Positions 24,325 to 35,798 of a stretch of DNA of 64,000 nucleotides are shown here, piece after piece. The stretch is from positions 310,001 to 374,000 of the forward strand of contig NW_024881691.1 of NCBI RefSeq assembly GCF_019059575.1, given 5' to 3'. Every line of letters starts with the position of its first letter. The stretch's first letter is position 1. The DNA comes from Amphibalanus amphitrite (taxonomy: Eukaryota; Arthropoda; Thecostraca; Balanomorpha; Balanidae). Below the pieces are notes generated by a model. It did no database searches. It had not been told where the DNA came from and saw nothing but the letters and a program-made list of their open reading frames with translations. A program made the position numbers and the translations under genes.

Positions 24325-25000
24325 GGTGTCTGTTGGTGAGGTGCCCCGCTCCTCAGCGCACTGCTCCCGTTCCCGCCGCGCCCCTGCGCTCTCCCCGTCT
24401 CCCGGTAGCCCGTATGCCGTTCCGGCGTTCAGCGTGCGCCCTACCACCGTCAGCACCGCGGCGTCACTGCGCTCGTGGCGGCGGCGGCGGCCGGCGGCGA
24501 CCGCCGCGGCCGGGGGCGGGGCCTCGCCGGCCGGCTGCGCCGCGCAGCTATGGTAACTGGAGCCGCGCCGGCCAATGGGCGGCGCCGGGGCGGGGCCTGC
24601 TGCGCGGCCGGCCGCTGCGCGCTGGCCGCCGCCGCACCCCGCACAGACTGCGAGAGCTCCCAGGGAGGCGGCGGCGACAGTCGCTCCTCGAATGGCGAGT
24701 CGGCTGTGTTTTTGTGCAGCTCGGCTCCGCGGCCCGGCTCCGTCCGATAGCAGTCGGGATATGCTCCGAACTCCGGAACCAACGGCAGAGCGATGCCACC
24801 CTTCCTTCAGCCGGTCCTGATAGCGGGCAGAGACGCGGCGCGGTGTTACTGTCCTATGCAGCAATGCAGTCTTCCGTTTTATCGCCTGGATCGTCGCACT
24901 GTGCCGCGAGACAGGCGTGTCATCCGGCACAGTGTGACCATTCAGGCGACAGGGATCGGCGCTCCGTACTCATCCTACGGTTCCGGTTGGCGTCTCGAAT
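24325..25000 (-). promoter_or_regulatory. CpG-rich 5' region of Lim1
   Basis: Very GC- and CpG-rich sequence immediately upstream of the Lim1 start, falling abruptly to AT-rich DNA after about 25020. It probably contains the 5' UTR and promoter. No TATA box was seen at a sensible place. The Lim1 frame remains open upstream to about 24930, but that translation is low-complexity Arg/Ala/Gly and is not taken as coding. Confidence 0.5.
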
Positions 25001-26471
25001 TTAATGCATTTGAGCGTCATTGGTGACTTCAAGAGTGAATTTAGGGCATTTGTTCCTTTTGCAGCACCCAGTAATCGCGCATAAGGCAACAAAATCCTTT
25101 AGGCATTCGGAAACATAGGCAACTTTTTGTGGGAAATAGGACCCCGCAGCGCCTCCAACATTACCAGTGGCCAGTTTTCTGCACGCTTTGGCGAAGAAAT
25201 TTGCAATGATCTATCAAAGCTGCTCACCTTACCTAAGTCCTAAGTACATTTAAGTCCTACATCATTAAGCTCACGGGCTGTGGCATTTTTATTCGTTTTA
25301 CAGTTCACTTCTTTTTATTTCTCTTACTTCTTGTTTTATTGTTGACGGATTCATGAATCAATCTATGAAAACAAAAACAGGGTAGTCGGCACACTAGTGG
25401 ATCTAGAAAGGCGCTATTGGATGATGCGGGGGCATACTCTCAAAAAAAAATCTAACTAAAAAAACTGAACACTTTTTTTTCGTTTTCACTTTTTCCATTG
25501 TAAACAACCAATGTAAACAATACGGTTATTCTAATCGAGGCAAATTGTTATTTTTCATCGTTTTAGGATCCAAGGGCCCTATTCCTTCCTCCCCCGCCCC
25601 CGCCCCCGATCCGTCAGTGAACAGCCAATCGGTAGCTTTAGGATCGTAAGCGTTCAAAATCGAAAAAGTTCCTTTAAACATATTTGTTTGCAGCTTTCAG
25701 CCAGGCAATATGGATTTTGCCTTCTTCTAAAATGTATGCGTCCTCGATATCCTAGGCATTATCATCACTTAACGCATGGTTTTGGATGCATTAATGGGTT
25801 TAATGCACGAGTGGGATGATTGTTGATTACCCCTAAGGCGGGAGGGACATGGCTGGTGGCACCCGGTTAACACCGGCTGCCATAACCCGCAGAGGAGTCG
25901 CCGGACTGACCGGTTTTTATTTGGTGAGTCCGCGCACTTCTCTTGCGCGCAAATCCACATACAATGCCACTTCTATAGTGATATAACGTAACGTAATCAA
26001 AAGAAAGAGCTTTTTACTGTGTAGGTACTTTGGCTGAACGCACAGGTTTTTGCTCTCTTGAACAGGCACCAGGTTTTTTCTAGTTAGGACTCTTCCTGGT
26101 AAAAGTTCACCCTGCACAACAACAGCACACACACACACACCAAACAACAGCACACAAATCAGCAGCAAGTCTCAGCAGGAAGTTCTACGTAAGTAACCAA
26201 ATTTATCGGTCTCGCCTATCTGGCACCTTTTCAGCTTTCCCTTTGTTTTTCAACCCACCAGACGCCACATGAGCCGGTTTAACGTAAAGCTTGTCTTTGC
26301 TTTGCCTCTTGGGCCGGAATAAAATAGCCGGCAACTTACCCGTAAAGCAAAAGATCTGGCACATTGCCAGCAAGCCAGCAACTTCCCTTTCCCCTGCTAT
26401 AGCCTTGTGCTAGCGGGGATGCAAAATTAAAAAAAAAGATAAGTCATTTGAATGGTGTGAAACGTTGTTTA

Positions 26472-26636
26472 GCATGATAATGATTATAATGTAAACCATA
26501 TAGAATGGTAATCTTTTGCTCAATAACTAAAGTAGGTAAGCTAAAAACAAATCCAGATATTGGATTTGTTTTAGCGCCCTATAGTTATGAGCAAAAGGTT
26601 CCTATTCCATCTGATTTCCATTATGATAAGTCATGC
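26472..26636. repeat. Long imperfect hairpin (foldback), about 165 bp
   Basis: The left arm (26472-26554) and the reverse complement of the right arm share GCATGA, CTTTTGCTCA, TAACTA, GCTAAAA and ACAAATCC blocks in the same order, with a few small bulges. The apex is around CAGATATTG. This could be a small foldback element or a hairpin-RNA locus; no flanking duplication was found. Structure is seen; function is unknown. Confidence 0.6.
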
Positions 26637-26965
26637 TTGACCATATACATGAAATCTCCTCTCATTAGTGCATAATTTGTTTTTTTTTTCAGTTTTCCTC
26701 TTTATCTCCATCCCATCACGTACCTATCTAGTGAAAACTAAAAGCTTGGCTTTTTTATTATAATTTTTTTTTTATTATAAATTGATCCTGCCCTCTACCC
26801 TCCGATCGCGCAATTCCAGTTCTATGGCAGAATTTAGAGTCCAAAGTTTAATGTGCGCACATAGCCGCGCACGGCCGGTCCACTCAATGACTTCACCTGG
26901 CTACGGCCTGCCACCAACCGCAACCATACCTGTCAGAAGGCCCATAAATGTCAAGCGCCCGTCGC

Positions 26966-27050
26966 GCTTCGAACCGGGACTGTTGTAACCGGGAACGCGT
27001 GCTCTCACCACGCGGAGTCCAACGCTCTACCAACTGAGCTACGGGACCGG
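26966..27050 (-). pseudogene. tRNA-like sequence (pol III box A and B), degenerate
   Basis: Reading minus: GGTCCCG then TAGCTCAGTTGGTAGAGC, a near-perfect box A/D arm, and later GGTTCGAAGC, close to box B. The body does not fold as a normal tRNA. The T stem does not pair, and the only good anticodon-like hairpin (CGCGTG/CACGCG) is about ten bases too far from the D arm. Most likely a tRNA pseudogene or a tRNA-derived SINE head. Confidence 0.55.
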
Positions 27051-28868
27051 GACGGCTTGTGCATCTATGCAATGTGCATTCAGTTAGCTTAGGAAAAACG
27101 TTTGATGGTTTCCCGCTACAGCAGCTTAAGGCATGGTTGGTATGTACCTAAATATGTTAGTTTGCCTGAGCATGAGATGAGTCTTATCCTGAATAAAGGT
27201 TGGTTTCCATAGGTTGGTAAACTTTTTTTTTTCTCAGCGAGTAAGATCCGATTTGGCCCCTCCCAAATCTCTTCTTGGTGGTATACCTATAGATTGGCAT
27301 TATGGTCCTAGGCAAACATTGGTTGGAGCTCAGTGCAAGTGCCGTTAGCATAGTAGGGCGGGAGTATGTGGATGCACAAATAACTCGACAGGTGTTGTGT
27401 GTGTGTGTGTCCACACGCATGCGTCTTTAAAATGTGGGGGACACGTTATTCGTACCTACCTATATACGTACAGTAAGGCAGGGTAGAAACTGCCTAAGCC
27501 TAACCCGTCGCATGGTAGCTTGGATTCGACTGTCTGTGGTGGTTAACCTTTTAGTTACATTAGGTATTTTCTGTTGAGTGCCGATGCTCTGGCTGTTTGG
27601 CTGGCCGACGGCGGTGTGTCAAATGTCACGCCTGCGTCGACACCAGTTTTCTCAAACGATGACCTAATGTGTCATGTGTGGGCGGGTTTCAGCGGCCCGT
27701 CAGCTCGCCTGCGGCGTGCGTGGGCCGCTGGCGATGTCGCGCCGCGGGACGCACGGTCGGCGGCGGGCGGCGGCGGCCCCTCTGAAGTGCTGCGGTCAGC
27801 GCCGCTCACCCGGAGCTCAGTCCTCAGTCCTCAGCGCCGGCCGGGTCGGAAAACACGGGCTGATCTGGGCCGATCTGATGGCGGCTAGATACAGCCGCCG
27901 ACCGGGGGCGGCCGGCACAGATCGCTGTCGCTGAGATCACTGCTCCAAAGATCACGGTCGCTGAGATCACGCTCTGGCCGTGGATCAGATTAGCTCGGTC
28001 GCCAGCTGGCGGGCCGCTCGGCGCAGTCCGCTGTATGTTAGCCGCTAGAGTGTGTGGGCCGACTAACCGGCCGGCTGTGCCCCCCTCCCTCCCCCGGCAC
28101 GTGTTTGGGGGGGGGGCTTCCTCGACTGTAATCCCATGGTGGTCACCGGCCGGCGTGGGCGACCCACCGGTCCTTCTGGGAACGGTCCGCAGCGGTCCGC
28201 ACAGGCGTGGGTGGTGCTCTCGACTGGCCACACGTGGCCCGCTGTAACGCGTGGGAAAAGCCGCAGATTGGGCAGAGCTTACCTCGGTGATGTGACCGTC
28301 CTCCGAACTAAAACTGCAAAAAAATCAGTATCACACGAATGGATGTGGAAACAGCAAAACATGTGACTAGAACATTTTATTAGCAAAGTAAGTGGGGATG
28401 AGCACGTTAAATGTCCGTAGATTGAAAAGCGAAATGGAAACCGAGGTCTACCTGGAATATCAAAAGAAGAATTGTGTCACCCCGCGCGGGCGGTGCTTCA
28501 AAACCCGAACACCTGTTCTCATATAAGAGGCATCTAAATACAGAAAAACGGATCACATGTTCAGGAAGTTAATTTCATTCCTACATGTGAGCCGTGAATG
28601 AAACATTGTAGGTACCTAGTTTTAATTTGCCAAAGTTCTGGTTTGCTGTTAAAGCAATCTGGACAACCCGCGGACGATTTGTGTATATTTTCTCAGCGTG
28701 AGATGTAACATTGACACATCTTCTATCAGATCTTATGCCGAAACATGCCATAAAGGATAAGAGGAATGCAGATTGCAGATCATCTTAATCTTGATCTTAA
28801 TCTGCATTCCATAAATGCAGATATGTTAATCTGCATTCCCACTCATCCCTTTTTGAAAGAATGCCTAC

Positions 28869-29245
28869 TAGAGGTGTCAATTTCAGAAAACGTTTGTCCA
28901 AAGTCCGTCCAATGTCCAATGCTTACGTCGATTGTCCGTCCAAAAATGTCCAAGCCAGCCATTTGTCCAAAGATGTCCGACACCTACGCAATAGTTTACA
29001 CTCAACACTGTTATTTAATTTGCTTTTCATGTACCGTTACAAGCTCAAAAGTGTTAATCATATCGAAAGCTGAGCTTTCTCATAGCCAATCAATGTTAAA
29101 CACGACTACTTTTTAAAAATGTTGAGGTGTAGCAAGCGATTGTCCAAAGTTGTCCAAAGCCTGCTGCCATTGTCCAACCGAATACCGAATCGGACATTGG
29201 ACAAAATCGGAATTCCGAAGATTCAAGTTCCGATTGACACCACTA
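28869..29245. mobile_element. hAT-type MITE, 377 bp, with 8-bp target duplication
   Basis: Ends are TAGAGGTGTCAAT and, reverse-complemented, TAGTGGTGTCAAT. They are flanked by the identical 8-mer ATGCCTAC at 28861-28868 and 29246-29253. An 8-bp duplication and TAGNGGTGTC-like ends are hallmarks of the hAT superfamily. The interior is rich in TTGTCCAAAG/TGTCC repeats and has no transposase. Confidence 0.88.
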
Positions 29246-29253
29246 ATGCCTAC

Positions 29254-32200
29254 CCATCCACAAAAACGAAGGTGTTGTAACCCGTTTCATTTTATATTTT
29301 CTATGGCACACAAATGAATGCGAAAACCCAGGCTGTATATCCTCCATATAAATGGAATAACTTAGGTAGGACTTTCACTATATACACTGTAAAAAATGTT
29401 AGCGCAGTTTGAGTTTTCAGTCTACATCATCATCATCATCATCATCATCATTTATTTAGCATCGCATTGTGCGACAATTGATAACAATAAGTAATAACAG
29501 AGTGTAACACGTCAACTGCAGCGCGGTCAGTAGCAGGTGAGCAGCCTTAGTAGTCGCCGGGATGCCTCGCAACTGCCTTGTAAAACAAACTTCAAGCTGT
29601 CTTTCAGGCCATCTGGCATGCGAGGAGTCCGAACGAAGTAGGTACAGTGTATGTGACGTGACTTTTGCATAATTTTGAGCCTCTTGAGGTTTCATAAGTG
29701 ACAGATCATTTAATGATAAGTTACCATGCAGCTCTAAGTAAAAAAAAAAAAAACATTACATTAATACAACTTAATACTATTGGCTAGGGGCAGGTATTGA
29801 AAGAACTTGAATGAGATTGAAATTTAAAGAGAAAAAATCAACATTTGTGAACTTGCGACCAAATTAGATCTATTCGAGCAAATACGCCCACAAAATAAGT
29901 CTGCTAAAACATACTTTCACTAAAGGGTCTTCCTTTAGCCACTCATACGCTATCTAACACTTCTGACTGAAGTTCGATCATGATGCAATTTGTCTCAACA
30001 TTTCAGGGAAAAAACGTACAGTGTGTGATGAACTGACTATAGGGTTTCAGCCTTTGTATAGGCGGATATTTCCTTTTTACTAGCCACCCCGTCGATTGGG
30101 AGTGGCCAGCGGCCGTCCCAGTGTGTATGTGTAACTGGTCCGCTGTGAACAATATCTCCACTGGCCCAGTGTGGCGCGGTGTCCATTATTGGGCCATTGG
30201 TGCTGATACACCGACACTGGCCGCGTACCTGAACACCGAACATCCCGGCCTGTTTTATCGGTGCCAGGTGACAAAAACACCCAGCGGACCCTTAGAAATC
30301 ACAGAATTGACCCTAACGACACGCTCAAAGAGCGATTGTGCGGCGGCGGCCGGAGCGCGGGTCGCCCCACCCGCTGCGCGCTGCGGTCCCCACCGGCGCA
30401 GAAAACAAAACGGGACAGGTTCATTGGTGGCGGCCGCGCCGCGCCGCCCGGCCGGCTGTATTTATCTATCATTTGCGCCCGGCGCTGGCTGATTTAGTGT
30501 CTGCGGGCCGGGTGAGGCGGCGCGGCGCGGCCGGTCAGGTCAGCTCGGCGGCCGCCGCCGGCGGGGGGTCGGCGGGGGCGGGGCCCGGCCGCGCCGCGCC
30601 GCCGCTCACAAAGGGCGCCCGGCCGCCGGCGCCGCCAGAGCACCCGGCGTGACGTCCGCCTCAAAGGCGATATAGTCGCCGTCAAAGAAAAATAGACTGC
30701 GCACCTGAATGCGCCATTGTTGGCGTCAGACGGACGGGCGCTCGGGCCGGCGCTGAAAAGGGCAAAATCCCAGGGGGACAATGTCGGCGAGCGAAACGTG
30801 AAAGGGTCTGAAAGGAGTGACAAGTGTAGAGGGAGAAATAGATAGGCTCTGCGGCGACTCGGGGCTCCAAGACGCCGGCGCCGTGCTGAGAGGGTCCCAC
30901 GGGCAAACAGGTAGGACTCGAGAGACGACGCAGCCTCCGGAATTCGGGAAACGGTGCTGCGGGCCCCTCCCTCCCCCCACTCCGGGAGAAGCCAAGAGAC
31001 GCTGCTGGGACCAATCCGCCTGAATACAGAAGCAACTTTATTTACATGTCTAGCTATGTGCATCCTCAGCCAACTATATGCGCTCTAGCATTTGCAAAGT
31101 CATAACGTTCCTAAAAAAGTAGCCTATATGGATGTCGCAGCGAAAATAACCCGACTAAATCAGTCGGAACTATCATTCAAAGAATCTGTGGTCCTATGCG
31201 ATATACAGCCAACAACAAACAAAATGAGTGCATGATTTATTTTATGTCTCTGGTGGCATGGGTGTTTACATATGGGATTACTAGCGACCCCTGCCGATAG
31301 CATCAATAGTGCGGTGCACAGAAGCCATGCAAGTGAAGTGTAATGAGCTAAGGGCCAATTCGAAAGCATTGCTTTAATTGCCCTTATCACCGGGCTCACT
31401 TATTGGCAATATATCTCGGTGGAATGTAATCAATATGTTTGGAGTCGGTAGCCGCGCTAATCGGGAGCCGGCGGCCGGCCGGCGCGGCTACCGGTCTCTC
31501 GGCGGGCCGAGGGCCGAACCAGTTCTCCCTCCAGGACGCCCCTGTTTAGCATACTCTGAGCACTCCTGTGCGCAGCACGAGCGGCTGCCTGCGGCGCATG
31601 CGCCCTGACCCCTGACGGCGCGCAGCGCCCGCCATTACGCATATGCGCGCGGTGACGGCGCGCGGGCGGCGGCGCACGTGCGCGCGCTGCCCCCGCCGCG
31701 CCGGCCGCCGCCCATTTCCATAACTATGTTGGGGATTTTCATAAACAGGGTCGGATGGTTCGGTAAGGGCATTTTAATGGCGGCTGATACGGCCGGGGCC
31801 TGGCAGGAGCGCCGACAAGTGACCGCCGGACGGGGTTCGTTAACAACCCGTTCGCCGGCTCGGGACCGGGCAAAAAATCACAACAGCCGCGCCCGGCCTT
31901 CACTCACCCGGCTGCCTGAATAACTTAGACTATAGTATAGCCGGGCAAACTATTTTGGTAAACATCACTTTTTCACAGTGTCATTAGGAAATATACCTAC
32001 TCACCTTTCGCTTTTAAGGTAAGGTCGCTGCTCGAGCTAATACAAAATAGTAAAACGAAAAAATACGCAATTAGTGTGAGTGTGGCAGTGCTCGGCAAAG
32101 TTTCGGTCGGCGAACATTTTCAGCCATTCTCCTGCAGCTCAGAGGACAAACTATGTAACCACCCAGCCTACGTTTTTGGCACCTGTTACAGTGTTGCGAC

Positions 32201-33852
32201 TGGTTCGCTCCTGATGGTCCACACGTACCTCCCACGACAGGTGCATTTATCTGATGATGGCTGCCGGCCCAAGGGACGACGCGATCACCCGCGGGTGAGA
32301 CTCGGTAGTTGCTGCTCAAATAGTCGAAACCTCAACCCGGATCTGATTAGCCTGTCGCTGAAAACGGGTCAGTCTTCACTTTAAGCTCTGAACAGGCCGG
32401 TCCAGAAATTGGATTATAATGCATGTATGGGGGAGATGCCGCTTTTATCTCTTCAGACGTTACGTGAATAGGCAAAAGAACCGTTAAAGCATCTTTGGAA
32501 ATATGAATCCAGCCTGATGTTGAATAAGAAGACGGTTTTCATGGCATTTGGATAGGTAGTCCTTTTTTGAAAACCTCAACGTGCAGGTACGTAGTGTACC
32601 TATATCAAATCATCTCGTTTTCAGTAAAACATGTCAGTATGAATAGGTATTTTCTTAGTTAGGTAGGTACGTACTCAGGTCCGCAACTGATCTTTTTCAA
32701 CGTCATTTTACCGGTACATAATTTTGTCTATAATCAACAACTAATTTTATTCTGAATTCAAAATCCTATAGGTATTTTAATAGAATCGTAAATATAACGA
32801 CGTGCTGAATCCTAGCTTACCCCGGAATGCTGGCCACGTACATACCTACTGAGGATAAGAATCACTGAGCATTGTGATTTGTGAAATGAAAATTCAACTG
32901 GTAATTTTTTAAACAACACCCAAACACAGAGTCAAACCGTTCGACATAACTGAAAATGAGCACCTATTGGGTGATATCTCACCGGTCGGTGCGACCAGAG
33001 CTGATCAACCCCTGCTCCTGGTTAGAGTTGCTGAGCATTACCCGTTCTTGGTCAGAGCTGCTCAGCATTTATTGCTCGTTTTTGGTTTCGGCTCTCCTGC
33101 ACGGCCACAAGCCCTGCACTTCGCTCGCCCGCAATTTGTTCCAGTTTGGGCAATTTCTTGCCCATTGAAGCATGCCTCCACGAGATGGAGACGCGTGCCC
33201 GTGCCGCGTGATTGGCAGCACGTGTGCCGCGTGCCGTCCCCTGCACGGGTCCACTGGGCCGGGCAGGGGGCGGCTGCCTTTTAACTCGACCCCTGGCCGT
33301 CCACACATGGTCCTAATCAGGGCGCCGGGCCTTTGTGGCGGCGGCCGGGCAGCTGCTGCCCGCTGACCGGGTGACCGGCCCGCGGCGCGACACGGGCCGT
33401 CAGCCAGCCCGCCGAGGGGAGCGCGCCCGGAGGGGAGCACAGGCCGGCTCCGCCGCTCCGCCGTTTGGCCGCCCAGCCGACCGCGACTGCGCTCAGACAG
33501 AGCGCCTTTCACGGCCAGCAGCAACAGAAACTACACCTAATGTACATACATACTTGTGCCTCGAGTGCCAGACATACTTGTGCCACATACTTGTACTTAC
33601 ATAGGTACTTGTGCCAGAGCCATTAGACACAGGCGGCTGGATCTGGACTCACAAAATGTCGACCGGGTCGTGATTCAGGTGACCTTGTTCCAAGTGCCTC
33701 AAGTGGAGTGGCATTGGAATGCTATTTGCAACAGACATGTTTGTGGAAACGTTACGATCGGAGTGCCAGAAGTCATGGTTTCGAGTTTCATTTAGTCTCA
33801 AAGCATTTTTACAAGAAGTATGGGCAAGTTGTACGAATAATACAGTAAATAC
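29254..33852. other. Intergenic, no gene supported
   Basis: AT-rich to 30050, a GC-rich island at about 30300-31020 and another at 31450-31920, then AT-rich again to 33000. Frames in the islands are Arg/Pro/Ala-rich shadows. A TACTTGTGCC motif recurs at about 33540-33620. No domain was recognised on either strand. Confidence 0.6.
29425..29450. repeat. (CAT)n microsatellite
   Basis: About nine CAT units in AT-rich intergenic DNA. Confidence 0.9.
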
Positions 33853-34154
33853 TATTGGTGCCAATCGGAATTTCTTTTCTTGGAATTCCAATTTTTGTCC
33901 AATTCCAATTTGGAATTTGGACGGAATTCTTAACATTTTTTGGAAATTAATCGGAACACATGGCCTTTAAAATTTAAAATTTTAAAACGGAGGCCTTTAA
34001 AACGCTTTTAAACACTTTTAAAATTTACGCAAAAAATGCAAAAATCGTTAAAAATTGGAATAGCCCCGCTTTGGACAAAATTGGAAATTTACTTGGCAAT
34101 TTCTTGGAATTGGATCGGAATTGGAATTGAAATTTCATGAAATTGGCACCACTA
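33853..34154. mobile_element. hAT-type MITE, 302 bp, with 8-bp target duplication
   Basis: Ends TATTGGTGCCAAT and, reverse-complemented, TAGTGGTGCCAAT, flanked by the identical 8-mer GTAAATAC at 33845-33852 and 34155-34162. The AT-rich interior is full of TTGGAATT/AATTCC, giving partial self-complementarity. Ends resemble those of the element at 28869-29245, so the two may share a mobilising transposase. Confidence 0.87.
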
Positions 34155-34199
34155 GTAAATACATTGGGACTTAGTTTAATTTGCTAAGCAGCGGGTTTA

Positions 34200-34915
34200 A
34201 ATGTCTGCAGCTTAATCTCCAGACGGCAAAAGCCGTCGAAATTGATTCTTTTGTGGACAATGCTGCTTTTTGTAATAACTGTTGATACCAAGCTTGTACA
34301 TACGAAATTAATTTTATCGGCAATAGGCATCGTGTGTCTATTCCCTCGTCAGTCGTCGACGTGTGTTGAATGAACCATAGTTTCTTCTGGAAAGGTCAAC
34401 TTTTAAAATTTGACCCAAGATGATGGTTAGGACCGAAAAAGATCATCATGATGCTTATCTTTCGTTCAAACAAGGCTCAGTTTCATTCATATGGCGAGGT
34501 CGCAAAATTGACAGATCACTGATATTACCCGCGCCCCACTGGGGGGCAAACTAAAAAAAAAACTATAAACATGATATTCGTGATCAGCAGTCAGCACCCC
34601 GAAAAACCCCTCATAGCAGCCACACTTTACGACGTTCTAACTGTTAGAATCTAACTGCCTGTTAGAATCTTCTAACTGTTAGAATCTAACAGGTCCCGAT
34701 TTCCCGACATTTGGGTCATTGACTTGTCCTGGAAGGTCAACCAATGACCTAGGACTTAAACATCGGATATCATCGACTTCTTCTCGTCACGGGCAACACG
34801 CTCGTTTTTTCCGCGAAGCTCTAGCTCGATCAGGGGCAAAACGGCAAAGGGGGTCCAACGAACCCCCTCCCCCCTTATACGGTCGCGGCTGGCAAAACAC
34901 CAATACGGGCAAGGG
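34200..34915. mobile_element. Diverged relative of the TTAA-flanked element at 35799
   Basis: The block at 34240-34450 aligns by eye with 36170-36360 (shared GTAATAACT, CATCGT, GTCGAATGAA-like and GAAAGGTC...TTTTGAAAA/TTTAAAA segments). The right end reads CAAGGG then TTAA at 34916-34919, preceded by a C-rich run near 34864-34874, as in the other copy. The left end is not clear. Three perfect AGGTCA/TGACCT half-sites are present (34393, 34734, 34745). Short inverted TTCTAACTGTTAGAA repeats lie at 34635-34690. Confidence 0.55.
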
Positions 34916-35188
34916 TTAAAATTCCGAGATGCAGGTTCCTTTATGCATGCCTATTCCAATCCAACGTTAACTGCTGAGTGCTGATAGTTGTAAGGCAATT
35001 GCTCAGTCGGTGTAGCCAGGGTGCACATTGAAATGTTTCTTTAGGCTAGGACACGACTTGACCTGGTGACCTGACCCGGAATGTCCTGCTGCTGACATCT
35101 CCCGGCCGATGTCCCCGCCTTCCCTGCAGTCACCCGGGCTCGCGGTGCCGCCAGGGTCGGTACTACCCCCCCCCCCCGGCTCGGCCGG

Positions 35189-35294
35189 CGGTACCCGGGC
35201 CCAGAGGTGGCCCCTGCTCGGCGGCACCTGGCCCAGAGGTGTCCCCGGCTCGGCGGCACCCGGCCCAGAGGTGTCCCCGGCTCGGCGGCACCTA
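35189..35294. repeat. About 36-bp tandem repeat, three units
   Basis: Units of CCCAGAGGTG(T/G)CCCC(G/T)GCTCGGCGGCACC, just right of a C tract at 35166-35178. No gene nearby. Confidence 0.8.
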
Positions 35295-35798
35295 CCCCCG
35301 ACCCGTCGGCCGTCAGAGCGCTGCGCCGCAGCTGCCGCTGTCCTTTGAGCGGCATCCAGCGTGAAACCGTGCGGCCAACATTGTCTTTGTAACCGGAGAC
35401 TGATGACCCGAGGGTAACGGGGGGGGGGGGTGAGGGGGACGGGGCCAAGAGGGGAGTCCACGCCGTCGGGGTGTGTTTGACGAGGGGGATTCTAACGTGC
35501 AGACTTACTTGTCGCCTTTTTATATATTTTCCGGAATCCAGTAGGCATGAGTAATACCAACGCATTATACCCGATGTATGTAAGTACCTACGAATAATGT
35601 CATTGCTGTGTAATGTGTAGGTATGTAACATTCGCCAAAAAAAAAATCGCACACAGGTATGTGTGAAATGAATGACATATACTACTCGTTATACAGAATG
35701 CCAAGTTAAGAAACTTGGAATTTTTCAACTTGGTGTTGTGATGAACAGCTGTGCTCGAAATTATCAATAAACAAGTGTTTTGCTTTTAACTTCCTTAA

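Larger units (their letters stand above)
25030..28860. other. AT-richer intergenic stretch upstream of Lim1
   Basis: No coding gene recognised. It contains homopolymer A/T runs, short (AC)n at about 26125-26140, a long imperfect hairpin at 26472-26636, a tRNA-like pseudogene at 26966-27050, (GT)n at about 27397-27410 and a GC-rich island at 27590-28240 whose frames are low-complexity. Confidence 0.6.

Noticed and set aside
24325..24930. In-frame upstream extension of Lim1 by about 200 codons
   Set aside because: Low-complexity translation of a CpG island; Lhx1/5 proteins start a few residues before the first LIM cysteine, as MITCC does.
26966..27050. Functional tRNA gene
   Set aside because: Box A and B are recognisable, but the T stem does not pair and the anticodon arm is misplaced, so kept only as a tRNA-like pseudogene.
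30675..30755. Possible small exon on the minus strand (CCTTTTCAG ... GCATTCAG/GTGCGC)
   Set aside because: Splice-like borders exist, but no partner exon, domain or phase evidence could be found.
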